A DNA stretch of 49,122 nt from JBOGUF01 sp050696075 (GTDB lineage: Bacteria; Chloroflexota; Chloroflexia; Thermomicrobiales; UBA6265): assembly GCA_050696075.1 (NCBI GenBank), contig JBOGUF010000161.1:1-49122 (forward strand). The letters run 5' to 3'. Made by a program: the position numbers and the translations under genes. The notes below the pieces were generated by a model. That model made no database searches and had not been told where the DNA came from. It worked only from the letters and a program-made list of their open reading frames with translations. Shown here piece after piece: positions 8,858 through 15,647 of the stretch. Every line of letters begins with the position of its first letter. Within the stretch, counting starts at the first letter, position 1.

Positions 8858-9750
8858 GCCGCCTCGCCGTGACCCTCTCCTCGGACGCCGGTTTGGAGCA
8901 GACGCGTCTCTCCAATCCCCGCCGGCTGCTCTGGCGTCGTCTGCGGCGGACTCCGGCGGTCGTTATCGGACTCTCGGTCGTCGTCGGCCTGACCATCTGC
9001 GCCGTGTTCGCGCCACTCCTGGCCCCGGCCGACCCGCTCTACCAGAACTACAGCGCCGTACTCCAGGACCCCGTCGGCGATCACCTGCTCGGGACCGACA
9101 ATCTGGGGCGCGACATCCTCTCCCGTCTGCTCTACGGCACACGCACCTCGCTGCTCGTCGGTGTCGTCGCCGTCGGGATCGCGACCGTGATCGGGGTCGC
9201 GATGGGTTTGATCGCCGGGTATGTCGGCGGCTGGGTCGACGATCTGCTGATGCGGATCTCGGACGCCCTCTTCGCGTTCCCGGCGCTGCTGCTGATCCTG
9301 GCGATCGCCTCGGCCCTCGGTCCGAGCATCCTGAATACGATGGCCGCGATCGGGATCGTCTTTTCGCCGAGTTACGCCCGGATGATCCGGGGCGAGGTGC
9401 TCACCCTGCGGGAGCGGGATTTCGTGATCGCGGCACGGGCATTGGGGGCCGGCGACACGCGGATTATGCTCCGGCACATCCTGCCGAACGGTCTGTCGCC
9501 GATCATCATCCTTGCGTCGCTGAGTGTCTCCGGCGCGATCCTGACCGAGGCGACGTTGAGTTTCCTCGGCGTTGGCACCCCGCCGCCGAACCCGTCCTGG
9601 GGATCGATGCTCCAGAATGGCTACCAGTACCTCCAGATCGCACCCTGGCTCTCAATTTTCCCAGGGGTAGCGATCTTCGTCTCCGTGCTCGCCTTCAATC
9701 TGCTTGGCGACGGGCTGCGAACAGTACTCGACCCCCGATTGCGGACGTAG
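8854..9750 (+). CDS. ABC transporter permease, DppC/OppC type
   Basis: This 298-residue partner permease has an OppC-type N-terminal segment (LLWRRLRRTPAVVIGLSVVV), the periplasmic DHLLGTDNLGRDILSRLLYG motif characteristic of DppC, and the EAA-type loop VIAARALGAGDTRIMLRHIL. It starts at ATG 8854 inside the stop of the upstream permease. No ATPase genes (DppD/DppF) follow, so the importer must use ATPases encoded elsewhere. The last sense codons read DPRLRT before TAG. Confidence 0.9.
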   Translation: MSRLAVTLSSDAGLEQTRLSNPRRLLWRRLRRTPAVVIGLSVVVGLTICAVFAPLLAPADPLYQNYSAVLQDPVGDHLLGTDNLGRDILSRLLYGTRTSLLVGVVAVGIATVIGVAMGLIAGYVGGWVDDLLMRISDALFAFPALLLILAIASALGPSILNTMAAIGIVFSPSYARMIRGEVLTLRERDFVIAARALGAGDTRIMLRHILPNGLSPIIILASLSVSGAILTEATLSFLGVGTPPPNPSWGSMLQNGYQYLQIAPWLSIFPGVAIFVSVLAFNLLGDGLRTVLDPRLRT

Positions 9751-9786
9751 TTGGGCGAATCGGTTCTTTTCAGGAAGGATGAACGC

Positions 9787-10794
9787 GTGGGTCTGCCACT
9801 CCTGCCGACGAGTGTCGTCGGATCGTACGCCTGGCCGGGTTGGTTTTGTCACGGAATGGCCGCCGCACAACGAGGGGATTTTGGGCCGGTCGATCTCCAA
9901 GAGATGCTCGACGATGCGGTCGACACCGCCCTCCGCGATCAGGAGGACGCCGGGATCGACATCGTCTCCGATGGGGAAATGCGTCGCGCCGGGTTCTTCA
10001 CCGCCGAGTTCTACCGGCACCTGACCGGACTGCACCCTCTGCCACCCGACCGCCGGTTTGGCCCGGCCGGGCACGATCAGCAGCATCGCTTCGCCGTCGA
10101 GGAACCGATCGCCGCGCCGGACGGACTCGGGGTCGTCGCCGAATTCATGTACGCGAAGCGGCGGACGACGAAACCGGTCAAGGTCACGATCCCCGGTCCC
10201 TTCACCCTCGCCGGTCGCCTGGAACCAGGCCAGGTCTATCCGACACGGATGGATGCCGCCTGGGCCTGCGTGCCGCTCATCAACGCCGAATTACATGCTC
10301 TTGTCGCGGCGGGCGCGGACTTCATCCAGATCGACGAACCGTCGCCGGCGATCCGTCCGAACCACCCAGGTGATTGCGCCGCGCTCTTCAATGCCGTGGT
10401 CGATGGCATCGACGTCCGGTTGGCCGCGCATCTCTGTTTTGGCAACTACGCGGGTCGTCCCTTGGGCCGGCGCATGTACGGTCCCGTTCTCGCGCAGATG
10501 CTCCGGTTCCGGGTCGATCAACTCGTGCTCGAGTTCGCCAACCGCGAGATGGCCGAACTCGACCTCTGCCGGGATCTGGCGGCCGAACGAGATCTCGCCA
10601 TTGGGGTCGTCGACGTCAAGAATTCGTATGTCGAGACCGCGGAAGACGTCGCCGAGCGCATCCGCGCCGTTTTGCACCATGTCCCCGTGGAGAAACTCAG
10701 TCTTGCTCCCGACTGCGGTTTCAGCCAGACCGCGCGCGCTCAGCCGCGCCAAACTCCATGCCCTCGTGGCGGGAACGCGGATCGTCCGAGATGA
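9787..10794 (+). CDS. Cobalamin-independent methionine synthase (MetE) C-terminal-domain-like protein, 3' frameshifted
   Basis: About 335 residues cover the MetE catalytic barrel only. GTG 9787 is chosen because AGGAAGG lies seven bases upstream and the protein then begins GLPLLPTSVVGSYAWPGW, the usual start. The zinc site is present: HLCFGNYAGRP (His and Cys), LEFANREMAEL (Glu) and APDCGFSQTAR (Cys). Directly after the last motif the frame is lost: the real tail, ALSRAKLHALVAGTR, continues two bases off and ends at TAA 10808-10810. A 2-nt loss from the GCGCGCG run near 10733 explains this. Short MetE-core proteins move methyl groups to thiols; here one may demethylate the imported compound (inference). 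The new tail of about 15 residues may or may not be tolerated. Confidence 0.8.
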   Translation: MGLPLLPTSVVGSYAWPGWFCHGMAAAQRGDFGPVDLQEMLDDAVDTALRDQEDAGIDIVSDGEMRRAGFFTAEFYRHLTGLHPLPPDRRFGPAGHDQQHRFAVEEPIAAPDGLGVVAEFMYAKRRTTKPVKVTIPGPFTLAGRLEPGQVYPTRMDAAWACVPLINAELHALVAAGADFIQIDEPSPAIRPNHPGDCAALFNAVVDGIDVRLAAHLCFGNYAGRPLGRRMYGPVLAQMLRFRVDQLVLEFANREMAELDLCRDLAAERDLAIGVVDVKNSYVETAEDVAERIRAVLHHVPVEKLSLAPDCGFSQTARAQPRQTPCPRGGNADRPR

Positions 10795-10810
10795 CCTGAC
10801 CCGCGGTTAA

Positions 10811-11142
10811 GCGCTATGGTGTCGAACGAGTCGACCTCGCCTACCGCGACAAACCTCGTCATGACATCCGGCACGCCGAGCAGCAGCATCGGTGGCCGAT
10901 GACGGCGTGAGCGGCGTCTCACCCCACGGACGCCTCATCGTGACCGGGGAACAGCGGTTCTTGCCGCTCGTCGCTGCTGCGTGTGCGGCGTGGACGGTAG
11001 GGTGCTACCGGCTGGGCAGGATGCCAGTCGGTCTCCTCCAGCGGCAGCAGGAAAGGTTGCCTCGAGGGATGGCGATGCGGGAAGAAGCGCGGCTCGCCGA
11101 CCGCCCGCGGCCGGCGTCCGTCCGTCTCGGTGCTCACCCGAT
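10811..11142. other. Gap with no convincing gene
   Basis: About 330 bp between the MetE-like gene and the terminator-like hairpin of the metal transporter. A 72-codon minus-strand frame (10919-11137) has no recognisable sequence, no good ribosome site and arginine/proline-rich shadow-like composition. I see no RNA gene here. Confidence 0.5.
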
Positions 11143-11165
11143 CCTGCGCCAGGCACTGGCGCAGG
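11143..11165 (-). terminator. Hairpin downstream of the metal ABC transporter operon
   Basis: A perfect 10-bp inverted repeat (CCTGCGCCAG / CTGGCGCAGG) with a 3-base loop lies 8 bp past the permease stop at 11174. It has the size and place of a terminator, but there is no T-run, so factor-independent termination is uncertain. Confidence 0.5.
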
Positions 11166-11173
11166 TCCCTCCC

Positions 11174-12073
11174 CTACGATGCCTCCGCCATCCGCGGTCG
11201 TGCCCGCCGCCGCCGTACCCAGTCCCAGAGCAACCCACGATTTGGGGCGAAGAAGAGGGAGATGAGAACGACGGCGCTGACGCAGACGACGATGGTGGGG
11301 CCGGTGGGGAGGCGCTCGGTCGTGCCGCTCAAGGTGGCGCCGGTGACGCCGGAGAGGGCGCCGAAGCCCGCCGAGAGTAGCACCATCACGCTCAACTTGT
11401 CCGTCCATTGCCGCGCCGCCGCGGCCGGGGCGACGACCATCGCGCTCATCAGCACCACGCCGACCATCTGCAAGCCGATCGCGATCGCGACCACCAGCAG
11501 CGTCGTCAGCAGCACGTCGAGCAGCCGCATGCGGAAACCCAAACTCGCCCCGAACTCCGGGTCGAAGCTGAGCAACTTGAACTCCTTCCAGAGCAGGGCC
11601 AGCACGATCAAGGTGCCCGCGCCGACCGCCGCCATCGTCTCGACGTCCCGCTGGATCACCGTCGCCGCCTGCCCGAAGAGGAATTTGTCCAACCCCGCCT
11701 GCGAGGCGTCGGGCCGCCGCTGGATAAAGGTCAACAGCACCAAGCCAATGCCAAAAAAGACGGAAAGGACCAACCCGAGCGCGCTGTCGAACTTCACCCG
11801 GCTCGTCCGCACGATCCCCATTACCGCCAGCGTGCCGAGCCAGGCCGCGAGCGCCGCCCCGATGAGCAGCACCAGCGGCGCCTTGCTGCCGGTGAGCAGG
11901 TAGGCGAGGGCGATCCCCGGCAGCGCCGCGTGCGACATCGCGTCGCCAACCAGGCTCTGCCGCCGCAGCACCGCGAACGCGCCGAGCGCCCCGGCGACGA
12001 TGCCGAGCGTCGCCGCCCCAAGGGCGACGGTCCGCAGCGTGTAGTCGAAGATGAGATCGTGAAGGACGTCCAT
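11174..12073 (-). CDS. Metal (Mn/Zn) ABC transporter permease, ABC-3 family
   Basis: This 299-residue inner-membrane permease of the ZnuB/MntB group has eight or nine hydrophobic segments. Landmarks include RRQSLVGDAMSHAALPGIAL near residues 35-55, the conserved cytoplasmic motif of the family, and LLTTLLVVAIAIGLQMVGVV with LMSAMVVAPAAAARQWTDKL near residues 190-230. It moves Mn, Zn or Fe ions delivered by the neighbouring lipoprotein and is energised by the adjacent ATPase. The ATG at 12073 lies at the edge of a 7-bp tandem repeat separating it from the ATPase gene. It is the last gene of a leftward three-gene operon. Confidence 0.92.
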   Translation of the reverse strand: MDVLHDLIFDYTLRTVALGAATLGIVAGALGAFAVLRRQSLVGDAMSHAALPGIALAYLLTGSKAPLVLLIGAALAAWLGTLAVMGIVRTSRVKFDSALGLVLSVFFGIGLVLLTFIQRRPDASQAGLDKFLFGQAATVIQRDVETMAAVGAGTLIVLALLWKEFKLLSFDPEFGASLGFRMRLLDVLLTTLLVVAIAIGLQMVGVVLMSAMVVAPAAAARQWTDKLSVMVLLSAGFGALSGVTGATLSGTTERLPTGPTIVVCVSAVVLISLFFAPNRGLLWDWVRRRRARPRMAEAS

Positions 12074-12095
12074 AGGCGTTAGGCGTTAGGCGTTA
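12073..12095. repeat. Heptameric tandem repeat, unit TAGGCGT x3
   Basis: Three exact copies of TAGGCGT occupy 12073-12093, followed by TA. The array fills the whole junction between ATPase and permease: it touches the permease ATG and contains the ATPase stop (TAA on the minus strand, 12093-12095). The same unit recurs in opposite orientation at 27887-27907. Confidence 0.9.
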
Positions 12096-13001
12096 ATCGG
12101 TCGATGGTGACGGGTGAGTCTGGGCACTGGGCACTCGGTACTCGGTACTCGGTACGCGGTACTCGGCACTCGGCCCGCGGTACTCGGCGCTGACGGTGGC
12201 GATCCGGCCGCCGTAGGCGAGGCGCAGGTTGTGTTCGGTGAAGACCTCGGCGACCGGGCCGCTGGCGATCTTGCGCACATTGAGCAGCGTCACCCAATCG
12301 AAGTATTCGGGGACGGTCGGCAAGTCGTGGTGGACGACGGCGACCGTCTTCCCTTGCGAGCGCAACTCTTGGAGAAGGGTGACGATCGCCCGCTCGGTCG
12401 TGGCGTCGACCCCCTGGAACGGCTCGTCCATCAAGTAGACCCGCGCGTCCTGAACGAGCGCCCGCGCCAGGAAGACGCGCTGCTGCTGGCCGCCGGAGAG
12501 CTGGCTGATCTGCCGGTGCGCGAACTCCTCCATGCCGACCTTCGCCAGCGCGTCCAGCGCCTGGGCGCGTTCCCGCTTGCCCGGCCGCCGGAACCAGCCC
12601 AACGCCCCGTAGCGGCCCATCATCACCACGTCGAGGACGCTGGTCGGAAAGTCCCAATCGACGCTGCCGCGCTGCGGCACGTAGCCGACGATCTGGCGCT
12701 GTTCCTCGTACGACTTGCCGTGGATCAGCACCTGCCCTGCGACCGGCTCGATCAAGCCCAGCACCGCCTTGATCAACGTCGTCTTCCCGGCCCCATTCGG
12801 CCCGACGATCGCCATCAGCACGCCGGACGGCACCGTCACATCGACATCCCAGAGCACTGGCTGCTCGTGGTAGGCCACGGTCAGGTCGGCGACGTCGATC
12901 GCCGGCTCTGAGGCGGAAGACGGAAGACGGACGCCGGATGCCGCGTCCGCCGCTGGCGGCGTTGCCGGTTCGGTCGATCTGTTCATGTTCCCTTCGGTCA
13001 T
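12093..13001 (-). CDS. Metal (Mn/Zn) ABC transporter ATP-binding protein
   Basis: This 302-residue ABC ATPase has Walker A GPNGAGKT, Q-loop GYVPQR, signature LSGGQQQR, Walker B VYLMDEP and the switch histidine in VVHHDLP. The core from about residue 34 to 265 matches ZnuC/MntB-type ATPases. Both ends are unusual. The first 30 residues (VRLPSSASEP region) and the last 30 (repeats of AEYRVPS / TEYRVPS) are encoded by 7-bp tandem repeats. ATG 13001 and ATG 12986 are both possible starts; AAGGG lies close before the second. Because 21 bp equals three heptads, the 7-bp array gives a 7-residue protein repeat at the C-terminus. Confidence 0.9.
   Translation of the reverse strand: MTEGNMNRSTEPATPPAADAASGVRLPSSASEPAIDVADLTVAYHEQPVLWDVDVTVPSGVLMAIVGPNGAGKTTLIKAVLGLIEPVAGQVLIHGKSYEEQRQIVGYVPQRGSVDWDFPTSVLDVVMMGRYGALGWFRRPGKRERAQALDALAKVGMEEFAHRQISQLSGGQQQRVFLARALVQDARVYLMDEPFQGVDATTERAIVTLLQELRSQGKTVAVVHHDLPTVPEYFDWVTLLNVRKIASGPVAEVFTEHNLRLAYGGRIATVSAEYRGPSAEYRVPSTEYRVPSAQTHPSPSTD
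12121..12190. repeat. Heptameric tandem repeat, unit TCGGTAC, ten copies inside the ATPase 3' end
   Basis: Ten contiguous 7-mers: TGGGCAC twice, TCGGTAC three times, GCGGTAC, TCGGCAC, TCGGCCC, GCGGTAC, TCGGCGC. They are translated, on the minus strand, as the C-terminal tail of the ABC ATPase. The unit differs from the array 30 bp away but keeps the period of seven and the central GG. Confidence 0.9.
12914..12941. repeat. Heptameric tandem repeat, unit CGGAAGA, inside the ATPase 5' end
   Basis: Four 7-mers, CGGAAGA, CGGAAGA, CGGACGC and CGGATGC, are read on the minus strand as part of the non-conserved N-terminal extension of the ATPase. The reverse complement of this unit (TCTTCCG) reappears in the next junction at 13004-13031. 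Confidence 0.85.
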
Positions 13002-13003
13002 CC

Positions 13004-13031
13004 TTCCGCCATCCGTCTTCCGCCTTCCGCC
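13004..13031. repeat. Heptameric tandem repeat, unit TTCCGCC, between binding protein and ATPase
   Basis: Four 7-mers, TTCCGCC, ATCCGTC, TTCCGCC and TTCCGCC, fill the junction between the binding-protein stop (TAG, 13031-13033) and the ATPase start. On the minus strand they supply the only GGAAGG-like ribosome-site sequence before the ATPase ATG. Confidence 0.85.
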
Positions 13032-13972
13032 TAACTCAGGAGAGCGCCGACGATCGTATCGATATTCGAGCGAACCATGCCGAGGTAGGCGCCGGCCTCG
13101 GTGCCGGGGTCGCCCATGGCGTCGGAGTAGAGGCTGCCGCCGATCTGGACGTCGAAGCCGCGGGAGCGGACCGCCTCCTGGAGGGCTTCGATCGTCCGCG
13201 GCGACACGGAGGACTCGACGAAGATCGCCGGAATCTCCCGTTGCGCGATGAACTCGGCCAAATCCTGCACGTCGGCGGCGCCTGCCTCCGATGCAGTGCT
13301 GATCCCTTGCAAGCCGCGGACCTCGAAACCGTAGGCGTTGCCGAAGTAGTTGAAGGCGTCGTGGGCGGTGATCAAGACCCGCCGGTCCTCGGGCACCCGC
13401 GCGGCTTGCTCTTCCACGTAGGCGTCGAGCGCGTCGAGCTCGACCAGATACTCCGCCGCCCGGGTCTCGTAGTCGCCCGCATGCTCCCCGTCAAGGTCGC
13501 TCAGGGTGTCGCGTACCGCTTCGACGGCGAGCTTCCAGAGGGAGACGTCGAACCAGACATGCGGATCGAAGGCGCCCTCGAACTCGGGTGGGGCGAGGAG
13601 GAGATCCTCGGGGACGACCTCGGCCACGGCGGCGGTCGTTGTCCGTTCGCCCATCTCCTCCAGCACGTCGCCCAGCCCGGCTTCGAGGTGAAGGCCGTTG
13701 TAGAAGATGACGTCGGCCTCGTCGAGCGTGCTGACGTCCCCTTCGCTTGCCTTGTAGAGGTGCGGGTCGATGCCGGGGCCCATCAGGGTGGTCACTTCGA
13801 CCCGATCGCCGCCGACCACCTGCACGATATCGCCGACCATGCCGATCGTCGCGACCGCGTTGATCGTCCGCTCCGAGAGGTCGTCATCCGTATCGGACCC
13901 GACCGGGCCGCAACCGGCCACGATCCCGGCCGCCACGACGGCCATCGCTAACCAACCAAGTGCGTGTTTCAT
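13031..13972 (-). CDS. Metal ABC transporter substrate-binding lipoprotein (Mn/Zn, ZnuA/PsaA cluster A-I)
   Basis: This 313-residue lipoprotein has a signal peptide ending in the lipobox AGIVAGC. It has the four metal ligands of the PsaA/TroA group: His in GPGIDPHLYK, His in GAFDPHVWFD, Glu in IFVESSVSP and Asp in GSLYSDAMG. The His-rich loop typical of ZnuA zinc proteins is missing, which favours manganese, though specificity is an inference. The lipidated cysteine implies anchoring to the outer face of the membrane. ATG 13972 follows GAGGGG. It is the first gene of the leftward operon. Upstream (14010-14060) is AT-richer and contains an imperfect dyad, GGAAATAGGCATCTATCC, where a metalloregulator could bind. 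Confidence 0.92.
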   Translation of the reverse strand: MKHALGWLAMAVVAAGIVAGCGPVGSDTDDDLSERTINAVATIGMVGDIVQVVGGDRVEVTTLMGPGIDPHLYKASEGDVSTLDEADVIFYNGLHLEAGLGDVLEEMGERTTTAAVAEVVPEDLLLAPPEFEGAFDPHVWFDVSLWKLAVEAVRDTLSDLDGEHAGDYETRAAEYLVELDALDAYVEEQAARVPEDRRVLITAHDAFNYFGNAYGFEVRGLQGISTASEAGAADVQDLAEFIAQREIPAIFVESSVSPRTIEALQEAVRSRGFDVQIGGSLYSDAMGDPGTEAGAYLGMVRSNIDTIVGALLS

Positions 13973-14068
13973 TCGTTCCCCTCAACCAGCGGCTTGTGCC
14001 GCGTGCTGATCGTCATCATCTCACTGGCGCGGCAATAATGGAAATAGGCATCTATCCATCACCCGCGC

Positions 14069-14278
14069 CGGCTTTTCGCCTCGGCCGTGGGCGCGGTCAG
14101 TCTCGCCAACCTGCTCCAGGTCGCGCTCTCCGACGCCCCGCTCGGGTTCGTGGCCGATAACGCTGGCGTCGTCAGCCTCGTGTTCGTGACCGCGCTCCTC
14201 TCTGTCGTCAGCATCGTCTTCGGCAAGTTGGTCCCGAAGAAGCGCTCAAGGAACTTGAGTATCAGGAAGACGACCTGA
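14069..14278 (+). pseudogene. Remnant of a CNNM/DUF21 (hemolysin-family) membrane protein
   Basis: A short frame contains LANLLQVALSDAPLGFVADN and then VVSIVFGKLVPKK, which match the DUF21 membrane domain of CNNM/TlyC-type proteins around the conserved GELVPK element. Nothing before or after belongs to the family: no start region, and no CBS or CorC_HlyC domain. After LVPKK the frame runs into unrelated sequence and stops at 14276-14278. CNNM proteins are divalent-cation membrane proteins; the remnant sits beside a metal transporter. I read it as a gene fossil of about 65 codons. Confidence 0.6.
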
Positions 14279-14406
14279 CCAAAATGGGAGGGAGAAGGAA
14301 CACGGGCAGATGTTTGTCCAGCCCGACTATTACCAAATCGCCTTCCTGACTGTCCGTATTGACACCTTGTCCTCGTGGCCGATAGAGTCGTCTGGGAAGC
14401 GAGGGC

Positions 14407-15093
14407 ATGGCTGAGGTCTTGCGGTGCAGGGATCAATGGGGGCGTGAAGTCATCCTCACGGAAGGATGCTGGGAGTACCACGTCTTATCACGGCGTCGCT
14501 ACTTCCGCGGCCATGAACGGGATTGCGTGCAGGAGACGATCCAACACCCTGATTTTGTTGTTCACGATGTCGACTATCCAAACCGAGAGAACTTCTACCG
14601 GAGTTCGCCGCTTCCGCCTCCATACGATCTGGTCTTCGTAAAGGTCGTCGTAGAGTTTCCGCAGCGTGAGTCGCATCGTAATGGAACCGGTGAAGTCGTG
14701 AATGAAATGCGGAAATTCCCTCCTCGACGTCAGTGGATCGAGCAGTTAGAGCGCGTCGATCCGCGGCATGTCGCCTTCGATCTTGATCGGAGCGCGGATA
14801 TTCTCTACGTCTATTTTGCAGGCGAACCACGGCCGTCCATCGAGGTTGTGGTGGATGACCATGTCCTCTTCAGCGTCGATCCGGAGAGCGAAGAGTTGGT
14901 CGGGCTTCAACTCGACGGTTTTCTGGCACACGTCGTCTATGAGCTCCCGTCGTTGCTCACCATCGCCGACGACATCGGACTCTCGCCGCAAGAGGTTGAG
15001 CTGATCCAGCAGAAGGTCGCGCCGGAGGCTCGAAGGCGCTCGGTCCTTGAGGCGTTCTTGGGGCATATGGAGCCATTGGCCGCCGCGGGTTAG
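14407..15093 (+). CDS. Fusion of a PBECR-like nuclease-type domain with a DUF2283 domain
   Basis: This 228-residue protein has two recognisable parts. Residues 1-95 (ILTEGCWEYHVLSRR, VQETIQHPDFVVHDV, ENFYR, YDLVFVKVVVEF, GEVVNEMRKF) follow the pattern of phage-barnase/EndoU/colicin-E5/RelE-like (PBECR) domains, which are often RNase toxins or peptide-linked nucleases. Residues 115-180 (VAFDLDRSADILYVYF, IEVVVDDHVLFSVD, ELVGLQLDGF) are a DUF2283 domain. The two are normally separate adjacent genes, with DUF2283 in the antitoxin-like place. A short C-terminal helical region follows. The gene overlaps the 3' end of a broken methyltransferase by four bases. The domain calls are by pattern; a toxin function is inference. 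Confidence 0.65.
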   Translation: MAEVLRCRDQWGREVILTEGCWEYHVLSRRRYFRGHERDCVQETIQHPDFVVHDVDYPNRENFYRSSPLPPPYDLVFVKVVVEFPQRESHRNGTGEVVNEMRKFPPRRQWIEQLERVDPRHVAFDLDRSADILYVYFAGEPRPSIEVVVDDHVLFSVDPESEELVGLQLDGFLAHVVYELPSLLTIADDIGLSPQEVELIQQKVAPEARRRSVLEAFLGHMEPLAAAG

Positions 15094-15646
15094 GGTTCAG
15101 TCGACGCCGGCATCCCCCACACCACCGTACAGACCACCTCCAGCGTCACCAGCCCGTCATCCGCATGCGGGCTGACCAGGCGGGTGACTTCAGTGTCGAA
15201 GGCGGCGGCCGATGCCGGGGTCATGCGGTCGCGGGAGAAGCCGTTGCGGGCGTGGAAGGATTCGACGTAGCCAGCGATCGGCTGGCGGAAGATGAGCGGG
15301 TCGGTCGTTTGGCGGCCGAAGACGCGGAATCGGCGTACCCCTCGATCCAAACCAGGTTTGGATGATCGCCGCCGGGCAAGCCGCGGCCCTTTGCAAGCAT
15401 CCTCCGCGAGAGATCGAGCGCGTCCACCCGCGCAACCTGCCCCGCGAGCCCGCGTGCGATCGCGCCTGTCCCGGTTCCAACGTCGAGCACCGTACGCGGC
15501 TCGGCGGCGATCAACCCGACCAGAATGTCGTAGACCGCATCCGGGTAGGGCGGCCGGTGGTGGTACGCCGCGACGACACTCGGATCTTGAAACTGCGCTC
15601 CATACTCCGGTCCCAGGTGATCCGGCTTCGGCAGCACCTCGGTCAC
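15090..15646 (-). pseudogene. Class I SAM-dependent methyltransferase, internally deleted and frameshifted
   Basis: GTG 15646 follows a strong AGGAGGG. The N-terminal part is good: FQDPSVVAAYHHRPPYPDAV and the SAM motif I VLDVGTGTGAIARGLAG. It ends at LVWIEG near 15350. The frame then changes and the C-terminal part of the same family follows directly: FRQPIAGYVESFHARNGFSR, ending in VVCTVVWGMPAS. Roughly 80 residues of the middle, which normally hold motifs II-IV, are missing. The result cannot be a working methyltransferase. It starts 1 bp after the Lon-like protease stop, so it was once co-transcribed with it. Confidence 0.8.
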
Positions 15647-15647
15647 G

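Noticed and set aside
10919..11137. 72-codon minus-strand frame downstream of the metal permease
   Set aside because: No recognisable motif and no ribosome site; begins inside a stretch after the terminator-like hairpin.
12121..12190. CRISPR-like array
   Set aside because: Units are 7 bp with no spacers and no cas genes; it is a simple tandem repeat.
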